Shown here in pieces: positions 1 through 8,634 of a stretch of 64,000 nucleotides of DNA. Positions within the stretch are counted from its first letter, which is position 1; every line of letters begins with the position of its first letter. A program made the position numbers and the translations under genes. The DNA is from Ga0077555 sp041397775. GTDB lineage: Bacteria > Pseudomonadota > Alphaproteobacteria > Rhizobiales > Hyphomicrobiaceae. Location: NCBI GenBank assembly GCA_041397775.1, contig JAWKWB010000008.1:248001-312000 (forward strand), written 5' to 3'. The notes under the pieces are model-generated. The model searched no databases. It worked only from the letters and a program-made list of their open reading frames with translations, and was not told the DNA's origin.

Positions 1-1
1 T

Positions 2-1252
2 GTTCCGGATGCGGGCGGCGCCGCTGGCAGGCTCGTGGCGCTCGAACGCCGGTTCGAGGAGATGCAATCGCTCTCCCAGCGCCTTCTTCAGCTGGAGCGG
101 CAAGGCGCCGACGCGCGCGGACTGGCGGAGCGCCTGGCCGAGAACAACCGCCGGATGGACGACATGCGCGCCTTCGCGCAGCGCCTCCAGCACCTCGAAC
201 GGCAGGGCGCGGAAACACGTGAGGCGACCGCGCGCCTCATGGCGAGCGAGGGCCGACCGGATGAGGCCGGCTCGCTCTCGGAGCGGCTTCTCCAGCTCGA
301 ACGGCAAAACGTCGATGCGCAGATCCTGGCCAGCCAACTCGCCGCCAGCGAGCGCCAGATGGGAGAAATGCGCGCACTTCTGACACGGCTTTCCGAGACG
401 ACTGCGGATCTTTCGACGCAGTTCGCCGCCGAACTCGAACGGACGGCGAGCCTGGGGCTCGATGGTGCAGGAACGGGCGAGGGGCGCGGGCGCGGGACAT
501 CGCGCGGCGGCGGTTCGCGCCGGCGGTCATCGCGCAGCGCGCGTGCGGCGGCGGCCCGGGCACGGCGGATGCGGCGACGCATGCGCATCAGGCTGCGGCG
601 GCGGCATGCGCGCCGGGCCTCGATGCGGACCAGCCGTGGCTGGGACAATCGGAAATCCGCGCAGCGCACGGAGCGCTCGCAACTGCCCGTGCCGCTGGTC
701 GAGGCCCGCCCGGAGCCAGCGTCCGTCGCGGCTCCGGTGGTGCAGATCGCCGAATTCGACGAATTGCCGCCAGCCGACTTCGACGACGATACCGACGACA
801 CGATCACGCGCGAGAAGCGCTTCTACCTGACCCTCGACGACGATGTGGAGAAGGCGCCATCCATCGGCCCGCGTACCGCCGAGCAATTGGCTGCCGCCCG
901 CGTCACCAAGGTGCGCCACCTGCTGGCGTGCGATCCCAAGAAGGTCGCAGGCCGCGTATCCTCACGCTATATCAATGCGGAACGGATCGTCGCGTGGAAG
1001 GCGCAGGCGCGGCTGGTCTGCACCGTGCCCTGGCTCCGAGGCACGCACGCGCAGCTTCTCGTCGGCGCCGGCTTCGATACGCTGGAGAAGCTCGCCCGCG
1101 CCGATACCGCATCCGTGTGCGCAGGTATCTTGCGCTTTGCCGCGACGCGCTACGGCCAGGCCGTGCTGCGCTCCGGCGCACCGCCGACGGCGGACCGGAT
1201 CGCGAAGTGGGTCGAGCACGTCACGCTGGCAGAGCCGGAACGGGCGGCCTGA
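2..1252 (+). CDS. Coiled-coil protein with C-terminal DUF4332 (5' partial)
   Basis: The frame is open to the left edge, so the true start probably lies outside the window. Roughly the first 145 visible residues are heptad-like coiled coil with repeated blocks of the type L-x-R-L-x-x-L-E-R-Q. An Arg-rich, low-complexity linker follows (about bases 470-690), then an acidic stretch. The last 130 residues resemble DUF4332, a helix-hairpin-helix-like domain often attached to long coiled coils; the segment around SIGPRTAEQL is typical. The function is unknown; a structural or nucleic-acid-associated role is only inferred. It converges on dapD. The linker's codon pattern looks shifted, so a pair of compensating indels is possible. 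Confidence 0.7.
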   Translation, partial: VPDAGGAAGRLVALERRFEEMQSLSQRLLQLERQGADARGLAERLAENNRRMDDMRAFAQRLQHLERQGAETREATARLMASEGRPDEAGSLSERLLQLERQNVDAQILASQLAASERQMGEMRALLTRLSETTADLSTQFAAELERTASLGLDGAGTGEGRGRGTSRGGGSRRRSSRSARAAAARARRMRRRMRIRLRRRHARRASMRTSRGWDNRKSAQRTERSQLPVPLVEARPEPASVAAPVVQIAEFDELPPADFDDDTDDTITREKRFYLTLDDDVEKAPSIGPRTAEQLAAARVTKVRHLLACDPKKVAGRVSSRYINAERIVAWKAQARLVCTVPWLRGTHAQLLVGAGFDTLEKLARADTASVCAGILRFAATRYGQAVLRSGAPPTADRIAKWVEHVTLAEPERAA

Positions 1253-1279
1253 GGCCACCCGCCGTCCCGGATTTTCCGA

Positions 1280-2122
1280 TCAGTCGCGCAGCAGGTCGTT
1301 GATCGACGTCTTGGCGCGGGTCTGGGCGTCGACCGTCTTGACGATGACGGCGCAGTAGAGACCCGGGCCCGTCATGCCATTGGGCAGCGGCATGCCCGGC
1401 AGCGAGCCGGGAACGACGACCGAGTAGGGCGGCACCTTGCCGACGTGGATCTGGCCGGTCGACCGGTCGACGATCTTGGTCGTGGCGGAGATGAACACGC
1501 CCATCGACAACACCGAGCCTTCGCCGACGATCACGCCCTCGACTACTTCGGAGCGGGCGCCGATGAAGCAATTGTCCTCGATGATGACAGGGTTGGCCTG
1601 CAGCGGCTCGAGCACACCGCCGATGCCGACGCCGCCCGAAAGGTGGCAGTCCTTGCCGATCTGGGCGCAAGAGCCGACGGTCGCCCAGGTGTCGACCATG
1701 GTACGCTCGCCGACGTAGGCGCCCAGGTTCACGAACGAGGGCATCAGCACGACGTTGGGCGCAATGTAGGAGCCGCGGCGGACGATGGCGCCGGGAACGG
1801 CCCGGAACGCCGCCTGCTTGAAGGCGTCCGGCGTCATGTCCTTGAACTTGGAGGGCACCTTGTCCCACCACGATGCGCCGCCTGGAGCGCCGGCGATCAT
1901 CTCCATGTCGTTGAGGCGGAAAGACAGCAGGACCGCCTTCTTCAGCCACTGATTGACGACCCATTCCTCGCCGCGCTTCTCGGCCGTGCGGGCGGTGCCC
2001 TTGTCCAGCATGCCGATCGCCGTCTCGACGGCGTCGCGGACCTCACCCTTGGTCTGCGCGTTCACGGTGTCGCGCATCTCCCACGCGGTCTCGATCGTCT
2101 GCTGAAGGCTTGCGGTCGACAT
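1280..2122 (-). CDS. dapD: 2,3,4,5-tetrahydropyridine-2,6-dicarboxylate N-succinyltransferase
   Basis: This enzyme transfers succinyl from succinyl-CoA to tetrahydrodipicolinate in the succinylase branch of lysine/meso-diaminopimelate synthesis, so it feeds both protein and peptidoglycan. The 280-residue product has the usual DapD length. An alpha-helical N-terminal third is followed by a left-handed beta-helix of hexapeptide repeats (about residues 110-230, for example GAYVGERTMVDTWATVGS), then a short C-terminal domain. The start gives the typical MSTASLQQTI N-terminus. It is a stand-alone gene, divergent from the DMT transporter, with no other dap gene in view. Confidence 0.96.
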   Translation of the reverse strand: MSTASLQQTIETAWEMRDTVNAQTKGEVRDAVETAIGMLDKGTARTAEKRGEEWVVNQWLKKAVLLSFRLNDMEMIAGAPGGASWWDKVPSKFKDMTPDAFKQAAFRAVPGAIVRRGSYIAPNVVLMPSFVNLGAYVGERTMVDTWATVGSCAQIGKDCHLSGGVGIGGVLEPLQANPVIIEDNCFIGARSEVVEGVIVGEGSVLSMGVFISATTKIVDRSTGQIHVGKVPPYSVVVPGSLPGMPLPNGMTGPGLYCAVIVKTVDAQTRAKTSINDLLRD

Positions 2123-2291
2123 GCGTCTATCTCCGTCGATCTGGCTTTTCCTGGCGAGCGTTGTGGCGTGCCCCCCGGCCTACTGTCAATCGGAGGCGTT
2201 ACCGGGCGTGCGGGAAGAGGCCGATTGCGCCAAGGTCCGGTCTCGACTACGCACGCAAGGCAATCAACGCTGTGCGATCGGGAGAGGCATC

Positions 2292-3224
2292 GTGTCGAGC
2301 CAGGAAACGAGCGAGACCAACCCCGCGGCCGGCTCGGGCGAGAGCAGGGTCGTAAGCGGCATGCTGCTGATGCTGTTCGCAGGCCTGTGCTCGTCACTCC
2401 TGCACATCGGCGTGCGCTATGTCAGCACGGCGTTGCCCGCGATCGAGATCGTGGCCCTGCGCTCCGTGTTCACGCTCGTCTTCACGTTGCCGGTAGTGCT
2501 GTCGCTGGCGGGCGGCGCCTGGCGAACCAACCGGATCGACCTGCACATCGTGCGCGGCCTGATCGGCGTATCGTCGATGTGGTCGTGGTACTACGCTCTC
2601 GGCAAGCTGCCGCTGGCGGACGCGGGCGCGCTGAGCTTCACGACCGGACTGTTCGTCACGCTGGGGGCCGCCCTCGCCTTTGGCGAACGTGTGGGGCCGC
2701 GCCGCTGGACAGCGCTCGCCGTGGGCTTCCTCGGGGCCGTCGTCATCCTGCGGCCCGGCGTCGGCGTGATCTCGCTGGCGGCCATCTGGGCGGTGGTCTC
2801 GAGCGCGCTGTGGGGGGCCTCGCTACTGATGTCGAAAATGCTCGGGCGGTACGATTCCAGCCTCACCATATCGTTCTACCAGCCGATCATGGTGGCCCCG
2901 ATCGCGTTCGCATTCGCCATCCCCGGCTGGGTCTGGCCGGAGCCGTGGGCGCTGGCGGTGCTGCTGGGCATGGGCGGCGTCGCTGCGGCCGGCAACTACT
3001 GCTATGTCCACGCCCTTCGCATCGCGGAGGCGAGCTTGATCATGCCCGCCGACTACGTGCGGCTGATCTGGATGGCCGGCTGGGGCTTCCTGTTCTTCGC
3101 CGAGGTGCCGTTGCTGTCGACCTGGATCGGCGCCGTGCTCATCATCGGCTCGACGCTGTTCATCACGCTGCGCGAGGCGCAACTTGCCGCCGAGCGGCGG
3201 CGGCGGGCGGCCAAGGCGAGCTGA
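2292..3224 (+). CDS. DMT-superfamily (EamA) transporter
   Basis: A membrane protein of about 310 residues with two EamA repeats and roughly ten predicted hydrophobic segments. It has the drug/metabolite transporter family's length and layout, and the substrate cannot be told. The frame is open further upstream to 2121, but I prefer GTG at 2292. A GGGAGAGG ribosome site lies just ahead of it, and the added upstream 57 residues are Cys/Arg-rich and unlike a transporter. The two halves both carry the Ala/Gly-rich helix patterns usual for EamA (for example TGLFVTLGAALAFGE). It ends 18 bases before convergent holA. Confidence 0.85.
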   Translation: MSSQETSETNPAAGSGESRVVSGMLLMLFAGLCSSLLHIGVRYVSTALPAIEIVALRSVFTLVFTLPVVLSLAGGAWRTNRIDLHIVRGLIGVSSMWSWYYALGKLPLADAGALSFTTGLFVTLGAALAFGERVGPRRWTALAVGFLGAVVILRPGVGVISLAAIWAVVSSALWGASLLMSKMLGRYDSSLTISFYQPIMVAPIAFAFAIPGWVWPEPWALAVLLGMGGVAAAGNYCYVHALRIAEASLIMPADYVRLIWMAGWGFLFFAEVPLLSTWIGAVLIIGSTLFITLREAQLAAERRRRAAKAS

Positions 3225-3241
3225 CCGCCACGGGTGGCCTT

Positions 3242-4291
3242 TCAGGCGCGCGCGCGGCCCCGGGCCTGCGACTGACGCGCCAGGCGCGCGATCTCGAGCA
3301 GCAGGCGTTCGGCATGCGCCACCTCGATCGCAGAGGCGAGGCGGGCAGCCTTCGCGGTCGCCGCGATGCGGCCCAGCGCTTCCGTCAGGAGGGGCAATGA
3401 CCACAATCGGCACTGGCGTTCCAGGGCAGCGCGTTGACGGAAGTGCGGCTGCGGACGCATCTGCCGGAAGACATCCTCCAGCGAGCGCCCGCCCTCCATA
3501 TCGGCCCGGATCCTGTGCAGCCGCAGGAAGTGGCGCTGTGCCAACAGAATGACGGCCTGCGGGCTTTCCCCGGCAGCCAGCGCCCGGTCGCACTCGGACA
3601 GGGCGGCGGCGGCGTCCCCGACAGCAGCCGCATCCAGGATGCGGTCGATCGCCATCGCGGAGACGTCGCCGACGGCGGCCTCGACGTGGTCCACCTCGAT
3701 CCGCTCGGCGCCGGCGGCAAAGAGGGCCAACTTCTCGATCTCCGCCCGCGAGAGCGCACGGTCGGCACCCAGGCGCGACAGCAATTCGGCGCGCGCGTCC
3801 GGTGAGATCGCGAGCTTGGCTGCCCCCAGCACCTCACTCACCAGCGCATCGAGCGTGGCGCCTTCGTCCGCGTAGCAGGCTATGGCCGCTGCACCTTGCG
3901 TCTTCTCGAAGAGCCCGCGCAGGGCATCCTCGCGGCGCAGGTTTCCGCCCTCGACGACCAGCGACCCGGCCAGCGGCGGACCGGTCAGGAGGGCCTTCAG
4001 CATGTTCGTGTTGACGCGGCGGCTGGCCGCGACGCGAACGATCTTGGCGCCACCGAACATCGGCACCGTGAAAAGCTCGACGGCGAGACGGTCGGGATCG
4101 TTGTCGAAGTCGTGGTCGTCGAGGCGCTGGATTTCGCCGGCTGGCTTTTCGCGTGCCGCCAGGGCCGCACAGAGCGCCTGGGCACGCTCGCCCACGAGCC
4201 CCGCATCCTGTCCATAGACGAGAACGGCGCGCACGGCCGGATCAGGCTTGGCGAGGAAGGCAGCGACGCGATTTGCGGGAATGGCGACCAC
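3242..4291 (-). CDS. holA: DNA polymerase III delta subunit (clamp-loader wrench)
   Basis: Delta opens the beta sliding clamp and forms part of the gamma/delta/delta' clamp loader. The 349-residue product has the normal HolA length. It begins with the family-like stretch VAAFLAKPDPAVRAVLVYGQDAG, followed by a degenerate AAA+ fold without a Walker A, and a helical C-terminal collar domain with the conserved Q-x-x-x-L-x-R pattern (LAQRHFLRLHRIR). The start is GTG with AGGG ahead. It follows lptE by 33 bases, and leuS-lptE-holA is a widely conserved order in Proteobacteria, which supports both calls. Confidence 0.94.
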   Translation of the reverse strand: MVAIPANRVAAFLAKPDPAVRAVLVYGQDAGLVGERAQALCAALAAREKPAGEIQRLDDHDFDNDPDRLAVELFTVPMFGGAKIVRVAASRRVNTNMLKALLTGPPLAGSLVVEGGNLRREDALRGLFEKTQGAAAIACYADEGATLDALVSEVLGAAKLAISPDARAELLSRLGADRALSRAEIEKLALFAAGAERIEVDHVEAAVGDVSAMAIDRILDAAAVGDAAAALSECDRALAAGESPQAVILLAQRHFLRLHRIRADMEGGRSLEDVFRQMRPQPHFRQRAALERQCRLWSLPLLTEALGRIAATAKAARLASAIEVAHAERLLLEIARLARQSQARGRARA

Positions 4292-4324
4292 GGCGGCCCT
4301 GCCCTTTCAGGTGCGCCGGCCGGA

Positions 4325-4903
4325 TCAGACCTTGTCGCGCGACAGGAAGGCGGCAACGCGGCCCTTGATCTCGGTGGCCATGGTTTTGGCGGCGCGGTCG
4401 GCGGCGTCGTCGGCTGCGCGCACGTTCGAATAGATCGACGAGAAGCGATCGAATGCGGCACGCGAGGCGCTCGATCCCTGCAGCAGCACCTTCTTGGAGC
4501 TGATCTCGACCAACTTGAAGGTGGAATCCATGTTGTAGATGGAGCTGGACGCCTCGCCCGTGGTGCGCACCAGGGTGGCGCCGATCGATTCCCGCAGGAC
4601 GATTTCGAGACGATACTTCGGCGTCGTCGTGCGCACGCCGCCGCCCGTCGTCTCGAAGATCAGCTCGTTGCGGAGGCGTTGGCCGTTCTTGCCGCCGATG
4701 GTCGATACGTCCACCAACGCCAGCTTGTCCTGCAGACGCTCGCCGCTGGCGGAGGCCGCATACATGGGGCGGAAGCCGCTGCCATCGCTGCAGCCGCCGA
4801 GCATGACGGCGGTGCCGAGGCCCACTGCAATGCCGAGCCGCGCGATCACGGACGTCGGCCCGCGTCGTCCCGCCCCAGCCTTGCACACCTCAGACAACGA
4901 CAT
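4325..4903 (-). CDS. lptE: LPS-assembly lipoprotein LptE
   Basis: LptE plugs the LptD beta-barrel in the outer membrane and helps insert lipopolysaccharide. The product has a hydrophobic signal segment ending in the lipobox L-G-G-C (Cys about residue 38), then the conserved GFRPMYA motif and a short alpha/beta domain typical of alphaproteobacterial LptE. The ATG lies inside the end of leuS (14-base overlap) and has AGGA seven bases ahead. A GTG at 4849 would give a shorter, more usual signal peptide and cannot be excluded. The overlap suggests translational coupling to leuS. Confidence 0.88.
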   Translation of the reverse strand: MSLSEVCKAGAGRRGPTSVIARLGIAVGLGTAVMLGGCSDGSGFRPMYAASASGERLQDKLALVDVSTIGGKNGQRLRNELIFETTGGGVRTTTPKYRLEIVLRESIGATLVRTTGEASSSIYNMDSTFKLVEISSKKVLLQGSSASRAAFDRFSSIYSNVRAADDAADRAAKTMATEIKGRVAAFLSRDKV

Positions 4904-7523
4904 TGACGATCCTTTGCGGGACCACGATGACGCGCTTGGGAGCGCGGCCTTCGAGGGCCTTCACTATCGAATCGAGCGCCAGTGCGGCCTTCTCGACCTC
5001 GTCCTTCGTGGCGGAGCGGCTGACCGTCAGCTCGTCGCGCCGTTTACCATTGACCTGTACGGCAACGACGACGGTATCGTCAACGAGCAAGGCCGGGTCG
5101 GCCTTGGGCCAGGGCTGTTCTACCAGCAGCGTGTTGTATCCGAGCCGCGTCCAGCACTCCTCGCCCAGGTGCGGCATCATCGGCCCGAGCATCTGAACGA
5201 AGATTTCGGCGGCCTCGCGCAGCGCCCAGTCGAGGCCGGGGCCCGACTTGGAGAGCATGGCCGACATGGTGTTCGACAGCTCATACAGTTGCGCAACGGC
5301 AACATTGAAGCGCAACCCCTCGATATTCTTGCCGACCTGATCCAAGGCCTTGTGGGCAGCACGGCGCACCGCCATCGCCTCGTCGCCGAGTACGTCGGGC
5401 TGCTTGGCGCCCTTGGGGGCCGCCTTCTCGAGAACATCGTCGATGACGCGCCAGACGCGCTGCATGAAGCGGCCCGCACCGGCGACGCCGGCCTCGGTCC
5501 AGATCACGTCACGCTCGGGCGGGCTGTCGGACAGCATGAACCAGCGGGCGCAGTCGGCACCGTAGTGGGCGATGATGTCGTCGGGGTCGACGAGGTTCTT
5601 CTTCGACTTCGACATCTTCTCGATGGACCCGATGATCGCCGGCTTGCCCGTTGCCAGCTCGGTGGCGCGACGCTCCGCCCCCTCGCCTTCCAGGCTGATC
5701 TCGGTGGGCAGCAGCCAGGCGCCGGCCTCGGACTTGTAGGTCTCGTGGACGACCATGCCCTGCGTGAAGAGCGCCGCGAACGGCTCGCGCAAGTTCTTGC
5801 CGCCGGCATGTCCCGTTTCTCCCATCGCACGATAGAAGAAGCGCGAGTAGAGCAAGTGCAGGATCGCATGCTCGATGCCGCCGATGTATTGATCGACGGG
5901 CATCCAGTAGTCGATGGCCGTCTTGTCTACGGGCGTCTTGGCGTCCGGCGCCGTGAAGCGCGCGAAATACCACGACGAATCCACGAAGGTGTCCATGGTG
6001 TCGGTTTCACGGACGGCCTTCTGCCTGCACTTCGGGCAGTCGACATGCTTCCACGTCGGGTGCCGGTCGAGCGGGTTGCCGGGCACGTCGAAGGTGGCGT
6101 CGTCGGGCAGCATGACGGGGAGCTGATCGGCGGGGACCGGCACCGTGCCGCAGGTACCGCAGTGGATGACCGGGATCGGGCAGCCCCAGTAGCGCTGGCG
6201 GGAAATGCCCCAGTCGCGGAGGCGGAAGTTGACCTTGCGCTCGGCCACCGGCTTGCCGGCCAGCACTTCCTTCTCCAGGCGGCGCGCCACCTCGTCGAAG
6301 GCGGCCTCGGGCGACAGCCCGTCCAGGAACCGGGAATTGATCATCTCGCCCTCGTCCAGGTAGGCGACGCCCTCGTGCACCTTGGCGATGGCCTGGGCGC
6401 GGCGCGGCTCCTCCTTGGGCGCGACCACGGGGATGATCGGCAACTGCATGTTCTTGGCGAACTCTATGTCGCGCTGGTCGTGACCGGGACAGCCGAAGAT
6501 GGCGCCCGTACCGTAGTCCATGAGAATGAAGTTGGCGACGTAGACGGGGAGCTGCCAGCTCGGATCGAACGGATGCACCGCCTTGATGCCGGTGTCGAAG
6601 CCGCGCTTCTCCGCCTTCTCCAGGTCGGCCACGGACGTGCCCATGCGGCGGCATTCGTCGCAGAAATCGGCCAGGGCCTTGTTCTTGGCGGCTGCCGCCC
6701 TGGCGAGCGGATGATCCGGCGCGATCGCCATGAACGAGGCGCCGAACAACGTGTCCGGCCGGGTGGTGAAGATCTCGAGCTCCGTCTCGCCGGACGGCAC
6801 CGTTTCGGGCACCAGCTTCCAGCGGACCATCAGGCCCTCGGAACGGCCGATCCAGTTCTCCTGCATGAGGCGAACCTTCTCGGGCCATTTCTCAAGCGTT
6901 TTCAACGCATCGAGCAGGTCCTGGCTATAGGCGGTGATGCGGAAGGCCCACTGCGCCAGCTCACGCTGCTCGACCAGCGCGCCCGAGCGCCAGCCACGCC
7001 CGTCGATCACCTGCTCGTTGGCGAGCACGGTCTGGTCGACGGGGTCCCAGTTCACCTTGGCCTTGCGGCGATAGGCCAGATCCTTCGCGTACATGTCGAG
7101 GAACAGGCGCTGCTGGTGCACGTAATAGGAGGGATCGCAGGTTGCGACCTCACGGCTCCAGTCGAGCGACAGGCCCATCGACTTGAGCTGGGTCTTCATC
7201 GCCGCGATGTTCTCGTAGGTCCACTTCTTGGGATGCGTCTTGCGCTCCATGGCGGCGTTCTCGGCGGGCATGCCGAAGGCGTCCCAGCCCATGGGATGCA
7301 GCACGTTGAAGCCCTGGGCGCGCTTGAAGCGGGCCAGCACGTCGCCCATCGTGTAGTTGCGGACGTGCCCCATGTGGATACGACCGGAGGGATAGGGGAA
7401 CATCTCGAGCACATAGCATTTCGGACGGCTCGGATCGGTGGCCGTGCGGAACACGTCCTTGCCGTCCCAGACGCCTTGCCAATGCTTTTCGCGCTCGGGC
7501 GCGTTGTACCGCTCGATGGCCAT
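4890..7523 (-). CDS. leuS: Leucyl-tRNA synthetase
   Basis: Class I aminoacyl-tRNA synthetase that charges tRNA-Leu. The 877 residues match the bacterial family. Visible landmarks are the HIGH-type motif PYPSGRIHMGHVRNY near the N-terminus, the inserted CP1 editing domain with the TTRPDT sequence, a zinc-like CGTCG/CPKC region, the KMSKS loop (EKMSKSKKN) and a C-terminal anticodon-binding domain. GGAGAG precedes the ATG. It is the first gene of the leuS-lptE-holA run. A TATAGA hexamer 24 bases upstream may be its -10 box. Confidence 0.98.
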   Translation of the reverse strand: MAIERYNAPEREKHWQGVWDGKDVFRTATDPSRPKCYVLEMFPYPSGRIHMGHVRNYTMGDVLARFKRAQGFNVLHPMGWDAFGMPAENAAMERKTHPKKWTYENIAAMKTQLKSMGLSLDWSREVATCDPSYYVHQQRLFLDMYAKDLAYRRKAKVNWDPVDQTVLANEQVIDGRGWRSGALVEQRELAQWAFRITAYSQDLLDALKTLEKWPEKVRLMQENWIGRSEGLMVRWKLVPETVPSGETELEIFTTRPDTLFGASFMAIAPDHPLARAAAAKNKALADFCDECRRMGTSVADLEKAEKRGFDTGIKAVHPFDPSWQLPVYVANFILMDYGTGAIFGCPGHDQRDIEFAKNMQLPIIPVVAPKEEPRRAQAIAKVHEGVAYLDEGEMINSRFLDGLSPEAAFDEVARRLEKEVLAGKPVAERKVNFRLRDWGISRQRYWGCPIPVIHCGTCGTVPVPADQLPVMLPDDATFDVPGNPLDRHPTWKHVDCPKCRQKAVRETDTMDTFVDSSWYFARFTAPDAKTPVDKTAIDYWMPVDQYIGGIEHAILHLLYSRFFYRAMGETGHAGGKNLREPFAALFTQGMVVHETYKSEAGAWLLPTEISLEGEGAERRATELATGKPAIIGSIEKMSKSKKNLVDPDDIIAHYGADCARWFMLSDSPPERDVIWTEAGVAGAGRFMQRVWRVIDDVLEKAAPKGAKQPDVLGDEAMAVRRAAHKALDQVGKNIEGLRFNVAVAQLYELSNTMSAMLSKSGPGLDWALREAAEIFVQMLGPMMPHLGEECWTRLGYNTLLVEQPWPKADPALLVDDTVVVAVQVNGKRRDELTVSRSATKDEVEKAALALDSIVKALEGRAPKRVIVVPQRIVNVVV

Positions 7524-7546
7524 GGGGCTTTCCGCTCTCCGGATTC

Positions 7547-7575
7547 TCTATAATTCGCGGCGTAAAGAGCCTGAA
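7547..7575 (-). promoter_or_regulatory. Candidate leuS promoter
   Basis: On the minus strand TATAGA (7547-7552) sits 17 bases downstream of TTCAGG (7570-7575), placing a start point about 18 bases before the leuS ATG. The -10 is good and the -35 is weak. The same AT-rich spot reads TATAAT (7549-7554) on the plus strand and might also serve the YggS-type gene. Confidence 0.35.
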
Positions 7576-7713
7576 CGAGGCCCTGCGGTCAAGACGCACG
7601 CGCAGAAGACATGCACGCACGGGTCCCGACGAGGACATCACGGTGGCCCGAGGCGGCCGGGCCATGCTATCTGCCGGGCGAACGCAGAACGACTAGACGA
7701 GCGGGGCAGACCC

Positions 7714-8388
7714 ATGACAGACGCGGCGACACCACATCCCCAACTCGACGAGGTTCTGGGCCGGATCACACAGGCCGCGCGCGCGGCCGGCCGCGATCCA
7801 TCGTCCGTCACGCTGGTCGCCGTCTCGAAGACGTTCGAGGCCGATGCCATCCGTCCCGTGCTGCGCGCCGGGCAGCGCGTGTTCGGTGAGAACCGCGTTC
7901 AGGAGGCCAAGGGCAAGTGGCCCGCGTTGAAGGCGGAATTCCCTGATGTCGCGTTGCACCTGATCGGACCGCTGCAGTCCAACAAGGCGAAGGAGGCCGT
8001 GGCGCTGTTCGATGCCATCCACTCCATCGACCGGCCGAAGATTGCACATGCCATCGCCGACGAGATGAAGAAGCAGGGGCGCGCGCTGTCGCTGTTCGTC
8101 GAGGTCAACACCGGCGAAGAGCCACAAAAAGCCGGCATCGCGCCGCGCGACCTGCCGGCCTTCATGACGCTGTGTCGCGACGAATTGCATCTACCGATTG
8201 CGGGATTGATGTGCATTCCACCACACGACGAGGAACCGGCAGTGCATTTCGCCTTCCTCGCCAAGCTCGCGAAAGAGGTGGGCGTGGCGGGGCTCAGCAT
8301 GGGCATGAGCGCGGATTTCGAGGCCGCGATCGAGCTTGGCGCCACGCATGTGCGCGTGGGATCGGCGATCTTCGGCGGGCGGCACTGA
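7714..8388 (+). CDS. YggS-family pyridoxal-phosphate homeostasis protein
   Basis: A small PLP-binding TIM-barrel protein (224 residues) of the YggS/PLPBP/PROSC family. These proteins buffer intracellular pyridoxal phosphate and influence amino- and keto-acid pools, and no catalytic activity is firmly known. The Lys of VAVSKT (about residue 39) is the Schiff-base lysine; GENRVQEA and the glycine-rich SMGMSADFEAAIELGATHVRVGSAIFG end are signatures. I chose the ATG at 7714 because the longer open frame overlaps the leuS start and has no family similarity. Family length supports this. The gene is divergent from leuS. Confidence 0.93.
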   Translation: MTDAATPHPQLDEVLGRITQAARAAGRDPSSVTLVAVSKTFEADAIRPVLRAGQRVFGENRVQEAKGKWPALKAEFPDVALHLIGPLQSNKAKEAVALFDAIHSIDRPKIAHAIADEMKKQGRALSLFVEVNTGEEPQKAGIAPRDLPAFMTLCRDELHLPIAGLMCIPPHDEEPAVHFAFLAKLAKEVGVAGLSMGMSADFEAAIELGATHVRVGSAIFGGRH

Positions 8389-8634
8389 GGCCCAGCCGGG
8401 GCGCCCTCACGGGATGGCTTCGTCAGGCTGTCATGCAATCAGCGGATAGCTGGGGGCGCGCGGACGCGCACTTCTCCGCTTCCGCCGATTCACTGCACCT
8501 GATAGGTAAGGCGATGGACCCACTCCCCTGAGCGATCGATAGAACGTCCTCATTTGCGCCCTCCGAGGGCCGCAGACGCGGGACGCATATCCGAATCCTC
8601 GACGGGGAAGACGACAAACGCGAAGGAGGCGCAC

